13,352 nucleotides of DNA from Rickettsiales bacterium (GTDB taxonomy: Bacteria > Pseudomonadota > Alphaproteobacteria > Rickettsiales > UBA1997), in NCBI GenBank assembly GCA_947425005.1, contig CANDYP010000030.1, positions 1-13,352 of the forward strand, in the 5' to 3' direction. Of the stretch, positions 5,841 to 13,352 are shown piece after piece. Below the pieces are notes generated by a model that did not search any database, had not been told where the DNA came from, and saw only the letters and a list, made by a program, of their open reading frames with translations. The translations under genes were made by a program, and so were the position numbers. Position 1 is the first letter of the stretch. Each line of letters opens with the position of its first letter.

Positions 5841-7145
5841 ATGAAAATCTTTGTAATCGCAGATAAAATTTCCCAAAACCTGTCCGGCCTTGAAAAATCA
5901 GCCTTCTACAGCTTCATCGCAAAATCCCAAAAAGACGATTCCTCCGTCACCGACAAAATTGAAAAGATTATTTCCCAAACTAAAAAATCGGGCGACGCCG
6001 CTTTAATCAGCCTCTCCAACCAGTTCGACAAAACCAATTTTAAAAAACCTGCAGATTTCACCGTCACTGAAAATGAAATTAAAGACGCAGAAAAGTTAGT
6101 CGCTAAAGATGTCAAAGCCGCTTTAACAAAGGCTTTCAAGCGCATCAAATCTTACCATCAGAAACAATTACCAAAAGATTTTCGCTTCACAGATTCCGAA
6201 GGAGTTCAACTTGGAAATTTATGGCGCGCCATTGAATCGGTTGGAATTTACACGCCGGGCGGCAGTGCTTCTTACCCGAGCTCGGTCTTGATGTCAGCTG
6301 TTCCGGCACTGGTTGCCGGCGTCAAAAATCTCAGCATGTGCGTGCCCACTTCAGCTGGAAAAATTAATCCGGCCGTGCTGGTTGCCGCCAAAATATGTGG
6401 CATTAAAAAAATTTACAAAGTGGGCGGAGCTCAGGCAGTCACTGCTCTGGCTTATGGCACCAAAACAATTTCCAAAGTTAATAAAATTGTTGGGCCCGGA
6501 AATTCTTATGTTGCCGGCGCCAAAAAAATTCTTTTCGGCGAAGTTGGAATCGACATGATTGCCGGTCCAACTGACGTCACAATCATTGCCGACAAAAATA
6601 ATAATGCCGATTGGATCGCCGCCGATGCGCTTTCGCAACTTGAGCACGGCGCTGATTCCAAAGCCTTCGTCATTGTCGACGACGAAAATTTTGCCGTAAA
6701 AATTTCCACCGCAATTCACGTGCTTTCGCAAAATTTATCCCGTCAAAAAATCATTGAAAAAAGCTTAGAAAATTCTGCAATTTTTGTGATTAAAAATTTG
6801 GATGAAGCCGTTCATCTGGCCAATTTTATCGCGCCGGAACATTTGGAAATCGCCACTAAAAATCCGCAAAAATTCGTCGCTAAAACCAACAATGCCGGCG
6901 CAATTTTTCTGGGCAAATATACTCCAGAAGCAATTGGTGATTACATGGCTGGCCCAAGCCACACCTTGCCCACAAGCGCTTCCGCAAAATTTTCCAGCGG
7001 GCTTTCGGTCTACGATTTCTTAAAAAGAATTTCGCTGATTTCCTGCGACAAAAAATCTTTCGCCAAACTTGAAAAAGCCACCGCAACTCTCGCCGCCTGT
7101 GAAGGTTTGGATGCTCACCAACTCAGTATTAAAATTAGAAGATGA
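5841..7145 (+). CDS. hisD: Histidinol dehydrogenase HisD
   Basis: Catalyses the last two oxidations of histidine biosynthesis, L-histidinol to L-histidine, with NAD and zinc. The ATG at 5841 gives 434 residues, the usual length. An in-frame start at 5805 would overlap the DUF192 gene and add 12 nonconserved residues. Key features: IVGPGNSYVAGAKK (217-229) in the NAD region, DMIAGPTDV (238-246), zinc ligands Gln266 and His269 in QLEHGAD, Asp367 in IGDYMAGPSHTLPT, His426 in EGLDAHQLS, and the catalytic Glu333-His334 pair in APEHLE. All expected active-site residues are present, which argues for true HisD rather than a repurposed relative such as sulfopropanediol dehydrogenase. No other his gene is in the window, so the pathway may be dispersed or incomplete. 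It overlaps bamD by 4 nt (ATGA). Confidence 0.96.
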   Translation: MKIFVIADKISQNLSGLEKSAFYSFIAKSQKDDSSVTDKIEKIISQTKKSGDAALISLSNQFDKTNFKKPADFTVTENEIKDAEKLVAKDVKAALTKAFKRIKSYHQKQLPKDFRFTDSEGVQLGNLWRAIESVGIYTPGGSASYPSSVLMSAVPALVAGVKNLSMCVPTSAGKINPAVLVAAKICGIKKIYKVGGAQAVTALAYGTKTISKVNKIVGPGNSYVAGAKKILFGEVGIDMIAGPTDVTIIADKNNNADWIAADALSQLEHGADSKAFVIVDDENFAVKISTAIHVLSQNLSRQKIIEKSLENSAIFVIKNLDEAVHLANFIAPEHLEIATKNPQKFVAKTNNAGAIFLGKYTPEAIGDYMAGPSHTLPTSASAKFSSGLSVYDFLKRISLISCDKKSFAKLEKATATLAACEGLDAHQLSIKIRR

Positions 7146-7888
7146 AAAAAATTTTACGATTCGCACTGCTGATTTTTTTATTCGCAACTCCGCTATTTTC
7201 CTGCTCCAAAAAAGAAGAAAAAACTAACGCCGAAATCGCTTACACCAAAGCCGCCAAACTTCTGAAAGACAAAGGCTACGCCGCCGCCGGAGAAGCTTTC
7301 GCAAAAATTGAAGACGAATATCCTTTTTCAAAATGGGCCCTGAGGGCACAAGCCATGGCCGTTTACGCCTACTACAAAGAAGAAGATTACACCAAGTTGG
7401 TGCAAATAGTTGACGACTTCATCCGCCTCAACCCCGCCAACGAAAACGTGCCCTACATGATGTACATGAAGGGCCTGTCTTACTACAATCGCATTCCAGA
7501 AATTGATCGCGCCCAAGATAATGCTCAGCAAGCATCCTCCACATTCCGCGAATTAATCGCCCGCTTCTCTGATTCCACCTACACCAAAGACGTAAAAGAA
7601 AAATTGCTTTCCGTTGATGAACATCTCGCCGGCGCCAAAATGTCGGTTGGTCGCTACCAAATCAAAACCAGAAATTTCGTTGGAGCAATTAACAATTTTA
7701 CCGAAGTAACAAAACGCTACCGCCTTACTAATCAAGTGCCGGAAGCCTATTTCAGATTGGCTGAAATTTACTGCAAAATCGGCTTGAAAGAGGAAGCGCT
7801 CGGAGCTTACCAACAATTACAGTCGTCATTTCCGGAAAATAAATGGTTGGCTCTAACTAAAAAAATTGACCCCTATTTATTTCAATGA
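7142..7888 (+). CDS. bamD: Outer membrane assembly lipoprotein BamD
   Basis: Lipoprotein of the BAM complex that folds beta-barrel proteins into the outer membrane. The 248-residue length is typical. It has a lipoprotein signal peptide with lipobox LFSC, Cys21 being the lipidated residue. TPR-like repeats follow and match BamD/ComL closely: AFAKIEDEYPFSKWALRAQ, a YAYYKEEDY segment, FIRLNPANENVPYMMYMKGL, ELIARFSDSTYTKDVKEKL, HLAGAKMSVGRYQ, then a YRLTNQVPEAYFRLAEIY repeat. The Ser after lipobox Cys (Cys-Ser-Lys) is compatible with outer-membrane sorting. Starts and stops overlap by ATGA with hisD upstream and bioA downstream, so translation is probably coupled across all three. BamD is normally essential, which means the run of genes is likely always expressed. 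Confidence 0.95.
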   Translation: MKKILRFALLIFLFATPLFSCSKKEEKTNAEIAYTKAAKLLKDKGYAAAGEAFAKIEDEYPFSKWALRAQAMAVYAYYKEEDYTKLVQIVDDFIRLNPANENVPYMMYMKGLSYYNRIPEIDRAQDNAQQASSTFRELIARFSDSTYTKDVKEKLLSVDEHLAGAKMSVGRYQIKTRNFVGAINNFTEVTKRYRLTNQVPEAYFRLAEIYCKIGLKEEALGAYQQLQSSFPENKWLALTKKIDPYLFQ

Positions 7889-9135
7889 GAAGTCACTTGG
7901 AACCTGGAAGTAAGCACATTTGGCTGCCTTACACCCAAATGCAAAATCACCTGCCCCAACTTGAAATTAAAACCGCCAAGGGCAGTAAAATTTTTCTGAA
8001 AGATGGCGGGGTTTTGATTGACGGCATCTCGTCTTGGTGGTCGACGGCGCACGGTTACAACCACCCTCACCTCGTCAAAGAAATTACCAAACAAGCCAAA
8101 ATTCTGCCTCACATCATGTTGGCGGGATTTGCTGCAGAGCCAACGTACAGGTTGGCGCATCGCCTTTGTAAATTTTCTGAAATGGATCACGTATTTTTTT
8201 CAGACTCCGGCTCCACTGCCGTTGAAGTGGCAATGAAAATCTGCTGGCAGTTTCACATTAATTCCGGCGCGCACGGTAAAACTAAATTCATTTCCTTCAA
8301 AAATTCTTACCACGGCGACACTACTGGCGCAATGTCTCTCGCCGATCTTAATTCCGGAATGCACCAAAAATTCCAAAAAATTTTACTCGAAAATTTTTCG
8401 CTGGATCTGCCCCGAAATAAAAATGATTTAAAAAAATTCGAAGAGTTCATCAAAAAGAATAAAAATATTTTAGCCGGAATTTTTATGGAGCCACTCGTGC
8501 AATGCGCTGGTGGCATGGTTTTTCACGACGCCGAAATTTTGCGCGGAATTTTTAACGTCGCCAAAAAATACGAAATTCTTTTCGTCGCCGATGAATGTGC
8601 CGTTGGATTTTACCGCTTAGGAAAAAAATTCGCCTGCAGCCAAGCCGAAATCACTCCCGACATTCTAGTGCTGGGAAAGGCCTTAACTGGCGGCACCATG
8701 ACACTTGCCGCAACCTTGGTCAGCAAAAAAATCTTTAAAAAATTCTTAAGCGATTCACTCGACACCGCATTAATGCACGGCCCAACTTTTATGGGCAACC
8801 CCTTGGCATGCGCTGCTGCCAATGCCTCGCTCGACCTATTCGAAAAAATTAATTACGAGAAAAAAGTTTTTGGAATCGAAAAATTCTTAAAAAAAGAATT
8901 AGAAAAATGTCGTAATTTCAAAAATGTGAAAGATGTGCGCATACTTGGCGCTCTTGGCGTCGTAGAGATTGAAGGTGACTTTAAAAAAATGTTGGACTTA
9001 AGAAAAAAATTCATCGCCTCCGGAATTTTCCTCCGCCCCTTCGCCAACTGCATCTACATCATGCCCGCACTAAACATCTCAAAATCTGATCTGAAAAAAA
9101 TTACGGATGCGGTTTTGCAAGTGACTTCAGACTAA
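7885..9135 (+). CDS. bioA: Adenosylmethionine-8-amino-7-oxononanoate aminotransferase BioA
   Basis: PLP enzyme of biotin synthesis: transfers an amino group from S-adenosylmethionine to KAPA, giving DAPA. At 416 residues it is close to the usual length. Diagnostic features: HIWLPYTQM (11-19), DGISSWWSTAHGYNHP (46-61) lining the substrate pocket, GSTAVEVAMK (109-118) at the PLP phosphate, SYHGDTTGA (141-149), Asp236 in VADECAVGF (PLP pyridine), catalytic Lys265 in VLGKALTGG, HGPTFMGNPLACAAA (298-312), and the C-terminal FLRPFANCIYIMPA holding the substrate carboxylate Arg. The loop DECAVGFYRLG differs from the more common DEIATGFGRTG, so a different amino donor is conceivable, as in the lysine-using BioK, but BioA is the simplest call. 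No bioB, bioD or bioF is present. It overlaps bamD by 4 nt. Confidence 0.95.
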   Translation: MRSHLEPGSKHIWLPYTQMQNHLPQLEIKTAKGSKIFLKDGGVLIDGISSWWSTAHGYNHPHLVKEITKQAKILPHIMLAGFAAEPTYRLAHRLCKFSEMDHVFFSDSGSTAVEVAMKICWQFHINSGAHGKTKFISFKNSYHGDTTGAMSLADLNSGMHQKFQKILLENFSLDLPRNKNDLKKFEEFIKKNKNILAGIFMEPLVQCAGGMVFHDAEILRGIFNVAKKYEILFVADECAVGFYRLGKKFACSQAEITPDILVLGKALTGGTMTLAATLVSKKIFKKFLSDSLDTALMHGPTFMGNPLACAAANASLDLFEKINYEKKVFGIEKFLKKELEKCRNFKNVKDVRILGALGVVEIEGDFKKMLDLRKKFIASGIFLRPFANCIYIMPALNISKSDLKKITDAVLQVTSD

Positions 9136-9240
9136 TAAAAACCGGCCAGCCCGAGTATATTGCGTTTTTATTTTCGGCACAATCCCGTGCTCGCTCCCCT
9201 TAAGCTCAACCATCAGTAGCACAATTACAGATTCTGCACC
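9136..9240. other. Convergent spacer between bioA and the TPR-protein gene
   Basis: This 105-bp gap separates two convergent genes. I see no ORF, no strong hairpin with a T-tract on either strand, and no recognisable RNA gene. The only notable composition is a GC-rich start (ACCGGCCAGCCCGAG) followed by a T-rich patch. How transcription from the two sides is stopped is not evident. Confidence 0.6.
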
Positions 9241-12200
9241 TTACCTTTTTTGCGCTGACTGACTCGCCTTCGTCAATTTTTCTTCCAGCCCCGCTCTCAA
9301 TTCTGTCGTTAAAATAATTCTCAAACCACTCGCACTATTTTGCACCGGAGCTTCGTGCTTTAACTCTTCGCGCAAATATTGTTGCAGATCATCTTTTACA
9401 ATCGCAGCGCTAGACAAAATTAAATCTGTTTTGGAAGGGTCATTTTTAACTTTACCGTAGGCCTTCACCAACAATTCTTCCGCCGCTTTGAACTTCGCGG
9501 TTTTTATTCGCAGCCCATTAAAACAAGCAACCATGTCGTCGTCGACCATTTGCCGCTCAACCGAGGTACGATCAGGCAATTGATCACAACAAAATTTGAA
9601 GTGATTAATCGCCGATCTGAAGTCTTGTTTTTTGTAGCAAATAATTCCCAAGCTTCTGTGCGCTACAGTTTGCGACTGCACATTTAAATTTTTATCCTCA
9701 ACAGCTGCGCGCAAATATTCTTCCGCTCTGCCAAAATTTTCCTGCGGATTTTTACCGCTTTGTGCGACGCGCAAATAAGACGCGCCCACCCCCATCAAAA
9801 CCATCGATTTGTGTTCCGGAATGTCGTAAGCTTGCAGCAAAGAAAGGGCATTTTGGTTAAATTTTAACACCAGCTCCGGATCCCTCAGCGGACTAGTTCC
9901 GCCTTCTGCATTCGAGGCAATATTGAAAAAAGTCATCGCCAATCCTTCCACCAAAGATTTAGGAATTTCAGCCTGAATGATGTTGTAAGCGCGACGGAAT
10001 TTTTCCACCTTGTCGCACAATCTATTCAAACTACCAACATCCTCCGCGGTCACTGCATTAGCCACTGCGTACATCTGAGCCGGGTTTGTAACTTTGTAAG
10101 GCTGCATCAAAATAATCATCTCCGCCCCCAAAATCTTTTTCTCCACTTCAACAAAATCATTTCCGTAATGATCCTTCAAATGGCCTTGGTTTTTTTCAAA
10201 AAGTTCTTGCGCTGATTTTAAGAGCGAGAGCGCTTTCTGCTTACTTCCACCATTCTGAATCTCAAAGACGGCAATGTCGGTTAGAATGGTAATTTTTTCA
10301 GCAGGACCAATTAGGTTAGATCCCAAATTCAATTCCAACTTTTGAAAATTTGCCCTCGCCTCCGCAACAAAACCACCTTCTTGCAAAGTGCCGGCCTGAT
10401 GCAATAAAGCCTGGATCACGTCCCTGCCGCCGTTTGGCCTTGCAATCACTTCATTAAATTTTTGACGCGATTCTGCAGCTCTCTTTAATTTACCAAGCAG
10501 CAATCCCTGGCTGAGCAAAGTTTGATTTGAAACTTCGCCATTTGTCGTTCTTTCGATTTCGCCGGCTTTATTGTAAGCGTCCAAAGCCTCAGCGTTTTTT
10601 TCCATTACCAGGTTAGTGTGACCCAAGCTTCTCAAGGTGTCGTGCTTCAGCTGCAAATATTTTTCGTAAAAAGAAAATGCCTCGTGCGAAGAGCTAAATC
10701 TTTTGCCGCCCAGCACACCAGCCGCGACCGTTTGAGCAGCTTCTTCGTTGGCAAGAGATGCAAAAGTTTGTTCCAAAATACTTTTCGCCTCAGCGTAATT
10801 ACCTAGCCTTAGATGTTGATGGGCAATGTCTCGCGCCAGAGATCGTGATTTTAAATCAAAAATATTTTTAGCATTTGCGCCGTCCAATCCACTGCGATCA
10901 AAGTAAGAAATTTCGAGCAAAGATTCTAAATCTTGCCTGATGGTTAGAGCGTTGCTTTCAATATTTTTTAGAAAATTATTTTCGTCAAAACCAAAGATAT
11001 CGTGAGCAATGCCATGGTTTCGCGCTGCAACTGTGCGAGCCATAGAATCTCTAAAAATCGGCGCATTTTGAGTGTGAGTTTGCAGCGGCGTGTCAGCAAA
11101 TTTTCCGACATCATTCAAACAAAGTGCAATTTTCGCCGCACAGAATTGCAAAATGTAACTTTTCTTTTCTGGATTAATTGAGGCACTATTTTGAACTAGC
11201 CTTAGATACTCAAGCTCCGACAAGGCAATTAACAATCCCGCATTAATCTCTTCTTTGTTTTTGACAGAAACATCTTCTCTCTCGCCCTCTTCCACAGCTT
11301 CATCTTTTTTAGCGCCAGATTTGGTTTTTTTAAAAATTGATTTGATCGCTTTTTGTAATTCTTTTTCCGCTTCAGGAATTATTTGCGGAACCAATTCTGC
11401 GCCGGTTTCTAAATTTAAAGTGCCAATTTTTTCGACAAGTTTTGGCAGTAATTCGTCCTTCGCAAGCTGCAAATAATTTTGCGAAGTAGCGTCAAATCCA
11501 TCAATCATGGCTTGCGGCAGGTGCAGCATTAGATTTCTGATTTGTTTAAAAAAACTAAGCAAATTTCCGTCCTGTTTAACATCAGAAAAATCGATCAATT
11601 CTTTTGAGAGCTCGCCAACTTTAAGCAAGACGTTACCGAAATAATAACGGTCTTCTCTGCTTGCAAAATTAAGACTCGGCAGAATTGAGTCGTGCGCAAT
11701 TTCTAAAATCTTGGCGCGGATTTTTGCGACGTAACGCTGACCAACTTCTCTTTGGAAATTAATTGTTTTTGGAAGAGTCGAAAATCTCGCTAAAACTTGA
11801 TCGTAATTTTTGGCCGTGAGCTCTTTTTCCGCCTCAAGAATTAGTGAGATTTTTTGCCTGATGACAAAGAGATCTCCTTGCCAAGCCTCAATTCCAGTGG
11901 CCAAAGAGGCTGCGGAAGAAGATACTGAGGAAGAGGAAGAGGCTGCATGTGACTCGTCACCAAAAATTTTCGCCAAAGCCTCGAGGTGATTCAATTCCAA
12001 CCCGCCCTCTCTTCTTGCCGCACCACGACTTCTGTCGACCAAGCCATATTTATTTCTGACGCAAGTCGGGTCGGAATCTTTAAATTTTATTTGCTGCGCG
12101 ATGCTGCCAATTTGGCGAAGAATTTCAATATTTCCGGGACGCGTGGATAAAAACTGCTCGATTAGATTGTTGATTGCTGCGAGTGAGTTTAGGTCTTCAA

Positions 12201-12291
12201 GCCTGTCTTCGCCGGCTTTGCTAGATGATGCTCCGCCTGTTAATTGTGACGAAGATTTTGCTGCAGTTGATGATGCGGGAAGTGGTTTCAT
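9241..12291 (-). CDS. Large TPR-repeat protein with two candidate HEPN-like domains
   Basis: A 1016-residue protein with no signal peptide or membrane segment; I do not recognise a named family. Residues 1-130 are Ser/Ala-rich, including SSSSSVSSSAAS near 118-129, and likely disordered. Residues about 185-290 and 348-462 each look like a HEPN (DUF86/HepT-type) helical domain: a KVGELSKEL or AKIALCLNDV helix, then IRNLMLHLP (Arg252, His257) or AARNHGIAHDIFGFD (Arg424, His430), then a Leu-rich helix. A charged linker (KKTKSGAKKDEAVEEGERED) separates them. From about 480 to 950, TPR-like helical hairpins follow: LRLGNYAEAKSILEQ, VMEKNAEALDAYNKA, KLKRAAESRQKFNEV, GFVAEARANFQKL, KKQDFRSAINHFKFC, AKFKAAEELLVKA. 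The C-terminus is basic (KLTKASQSAQKR). The ATG at 12291 has no clear Shine-Dalgarno. It begins 42 nt after the acyl-CoA synthetase gene on the same strand. Possible roles are an RNase-like regulator or a secreted host-directed protein; both are inference. Confidence 0.8.
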   Translation of the reverse strand: MKPLPASSTAAKSSSQLTGGASSSKAGEDRLEDLNSLAAINNLIEQFLSTRPGNIEILRQIGSIAQQIKFKDSDPTCVRNKYGLVDRSRGAARREGGLELNHLEALAKIFGDESHAASSSSSVSSSAASLATGIEAWQGDLFVIRQKISLILEAEKELTAKNYDQVLARFSTLPKTINFQREVGQRYVAKIRAKILEIAHDSILPSLNFASREDRYYFGNVLLKVGELSKELIDFSDVKQDGNLLSFFKQIRNLMLHLPQAMIDGFDATSQNYLQLAKDELLPKLVEKIGTLNLETGAELVPQIIPEAEKELQKAIKSIFKKTKSGAKKDEAVEEGEREDVSVKNKEEINAGLLIALSELEYLRLVQNSASINPEKKSYILQFCAAKIALCLNDVGKFADTPLQTHTQNAPIFRDSMARTVAARNHGIAHDIFGFDENNFLKNIESNALTIRQDLESLLEISYFDRSGLDGANAKNIFDLKSRSLARDIAHQHLRLGNYAEAKSILEQTFASLANEEAAQTVAAGVLGGKRFSSSHEAFSFYEKYLQLKHDTLRSLGHTNLVMEKNAEALDAYNKAGEIERTTNGEVSNQTLLSQGLLLGKLKRAAESRQKFNEVIARPNGGRDVIQALLHQAGTLQEGGFVAEARANFQKLELNLGSNLIGPAEKITILTDIAVFEIQNGGSKQKALSLLKSAQELFEKNQGHLKDHYGNDFVEVEKKILGAEMIILMQPYKVTNPAQMYAVANAVTAEDVGSLNRLCDKVEKFRRAYNIIQAEIPKSLVEGLAMTFFNIASNAEGGTSPLRDPELVLKFNQNALSLLQAYDIPEHKSMVLMGVGASYLRVAQSGKNPQENFGRAEEYLRAAVEDKNLNVQSQTVAHRSLGIICYKKQDFRSAINHFKFCCDQLPDRTSVERQMVDDDMVACFNGLRIKTAKFKAAEELLVKAYGKVKNDPSKTDLILSSAAIVKDDLQQYLREELKHEAPVQNSASGLRIILTTELRAGLEEKLTKASQSAQKR

Positions 12292-12333
12292 TTTGAATAA
12301 TTTGAAAAGTTAGAAGTGGGTACGCCAACAAAA

Positions 12334-13352
12334 CTACTCGCGATAAAAGCCCTCAATCACGTTTTTGAATTTTTCTTCGATTGCGTTTCTTTTTAATTTC
12401 ATTGAAGGGGTGATGTCGCCGGACTCGATGGAGATTGGCGTTGTGGCGATGTGGAATTTTTGGATTTGTTCCCAGTGATCGTGGTTTTTATTGAGCTGAT
12501 TAATATTTTTTTGCACGAAATTTTGTAAGATTTCTGACTTCAGAAATTCTTCCTCGGAACCCGAAAATTTAAATTTTTCTTGGAATTTTTTTAAGATTTC
12601 GAAGTCAGGGAAAAGCAAAGCTGAGGTAAAATTTCGGCCTTCCGCAATTACAAGCGCGCCAATTAGAAATTCTAAATTCTGCATTAATTTCTGCTCCAGC
12701 GGCACTGGGCTTACGTATTTGCCGTTGGAAGTTTTGAAGAGTTCTTTTTTGCGGCCAATAATTTTTACAAATCCCTCTTCATCAATTGCAGCAAGATCGC
12801 CGGTTTTGAGCCAGCCATTTTCAATTACTTCAGAAGTTTTTTCCGGCTGATTGTGGTAGCCGCGCATGACGTTGGAACCGCGCCCGAGTAGCTCGCCATC
12901 TTCAGCTATTTTAAGCTCTACACTAGGAAATGCTTTGCCAATCGTGCCGATTTTATGAGTAAGTGGGCTGTTAACCGCCAAAACGGGAGAAGCTTCGGTC
13001 AGGCCGTAACCGCAAAATAAATTGATGCCGATATTTTTGTAGAAGCGCTCCATGTCTGGTGATAGCGACGCTCCGCCGCAAATAATCATGTTTAAATTTC
13101 CGCCCAAACTGGCACGCATTTTTTTGTAAACCAGTGCGTCAAAAATTTTATCGCAGAAATTTTTGGAGCGACCTGCGTCCAGATTTAGAGCACGTTTGAA
13201 AGCTTTCTGTCCTAAAAATTTTTTGACAAAACCAGCAGAATCAATGCCGTCTTTGATGCGGGAGAAAACTTTTTCTAACACGCGCGGGACTGTCGTCATC
13301 AAGGTTGGGCGCACTTCGCGCAACAGATTCCCGACATTTTTTACATTGTCGG
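12334..13352 (-). CDS. Long-chain acyl-CoA synthetase, FadD15/LACS type (5' end outside window)
   Basis: AMP-forming ligase that activates fatty acids to acyl-CoA in the cytoplasm or at the inner membrane. About 339 C-terminal residues are present; the frame stays open to the right edge (DNVKNVGNL before LREVRPTLM), so the first in-window TTG at 13323 is not the start. Motifs in order: REVRPTLMTTVPRVLEKV, typical of the COG1022 group; GGASLSPDMERF; the A5 motif CGYGLTEASPVLAVN; KTGDLAAIDEEGFVKIIGRKKELFKTSNGKYVSP covering A7-A8, where the long LFKTSNGKYVSP loop marks FadD15/eukaryote-like LACS rather than classical FadD; and the C-terminal ITPSMKLKRNAIEEKF with the A10 Lys (LKRN) for adenylation. 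The gene precedes the TPR-protein gene by 42 nt on the same strand, so the two may be co-transcribed. No terminator is visible between them. Enzymatic class is firm, chain-length preference unknown. Confidence 0.93.
   Translation of the reverse strand, partial: DNVKNVGNLLREVRPTLMTTVPRVLEKVFSRIKDGIDSAGFVKKFLGQKAFKRALNLDAGRSKNFCDKIFDALVYKKMRASLGGNLNMIICGGASLSPDMERFYKNIGINLFCGYGLTEASPVLAVNSPLTHKIGTIGKAFPSVELKIAEDGELLGRGSNVMRGYHNQPEKTSEVIENGWLKTGDLAAIDEEGFVKIIGRKKELFKTSNGKYVSPVPLEQKLMQNLEFLIGALVIAEGRNFTSALLFPDFEILKKFQEKFKFSGSEEEFLKSEILQNFVQKNINQLNKNHDHWEQIQKFHIATTPISIESGDITPSMKLKRNAIEEKFKNVIEGFYRE

Noticed and set aside
6351..6731. 126-codon minus-strand frame inside hisD
   Set aside because: It is the antisense shadow of a conserved hisD region; the translation has no recognisable motif and is low in complexity (Asn/Gly/Phe).
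7882..8190. 102-codon minus-strand frame opposite the start of bioA
   Set aside because: Overlaps conserved bioA coding sequence completely; no family resemblance.
1..13352. tRNA, rRNA, riboswitch or CRISPR loci
   Set aside because: I found no cloverleaf, conserved rRNA segment, riboswitch core or repeat-spacer array while reading the non-coding stretches on both strands.

Overview
The window looks like chromosomal DNA from a low-to-moderate GC, AT-biased Gram-negative bacterium, most likely an alphaproteobacterium and perhaps a host-associated lineage near Rickettsiales or Holosporales. Supporting points are the LPS-export genes lptA and lptB, a bamD-type outer-membrane lipoprotein gene, tightly overlapping housekeeping genes, weak or absent Shine-Dalgarno sequences, a gene-like stretch broken by stop codons, and a large eukaryote-style TPR protein. 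The taxonomic placement is inference; there is no rRNA or other marker here.

Layout. (1) 1-1292 (+): 3' part of glmM (amino-sugar and peptidoglycan precursor synthesis), entering from the left edge. (2) 1293-1658: no gene. It holds a strikingly C-rich, G-poor stretch, a large inverted repeat, and a strong bidirectional intrinsic terminator. (3) 1659-3579 (-): two tandem paralogous genes for pilin-like proteins, each with a type IV prepilin leader and a LamG/concanavalin-like exterior. Each is followed by nearly the same terminator hairpin, so gene and terminator were duplicated as one cassette. (4) 3580-3986: no intact gene. A minus-strand reading frame broken by two adjacent stops resembles the ATP synthase delta subunit (atpH) and may be a decayed remnant. 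(5) 3987-5337 (-): lptA-lptB, overlapping by 8 nt, encode the periplasmic bridge protein and cytoplasmic ATPase of the LPS transporter. (6) 5321/5336-9135 (+): a compact run of DUF192 protein, hisD, bamD and bioA, with a 1-nt gap and then two 4-nt ATGA overlaps. Its first gene diverges from lptA, and the two best start codons share one CATG. (7) 9136-9240: short convergent spacer. (8) 9241-12291 (-): 1016-residue protein with Ser-rich N-terminal segments, two candidate HEPN (DUF86/HepT-like) domains and a long TPR array. (9) 12334-13352 (-): C-terminal part of a FadD15/LACS-type acyl-CoA synthetase running off the right edge.

How the genes relate. Much of the window serves the cell envelope: glmM feeds peptidoglycan and lipid A sugars, lptAB exports LPS, bamD helps assemble outer-membrane proteins, and the pilin-like proteins would be surface or periplasmic fibre components. 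hisD and bioA are single biosynthetic enzymes without their usual pathway neighbours, co-expressed with bamD because of tight packing rather than common function. The least ordinary items are the HEPN-TPR protein, the duplicated LamG-pilins, and the possible atpH remnant.
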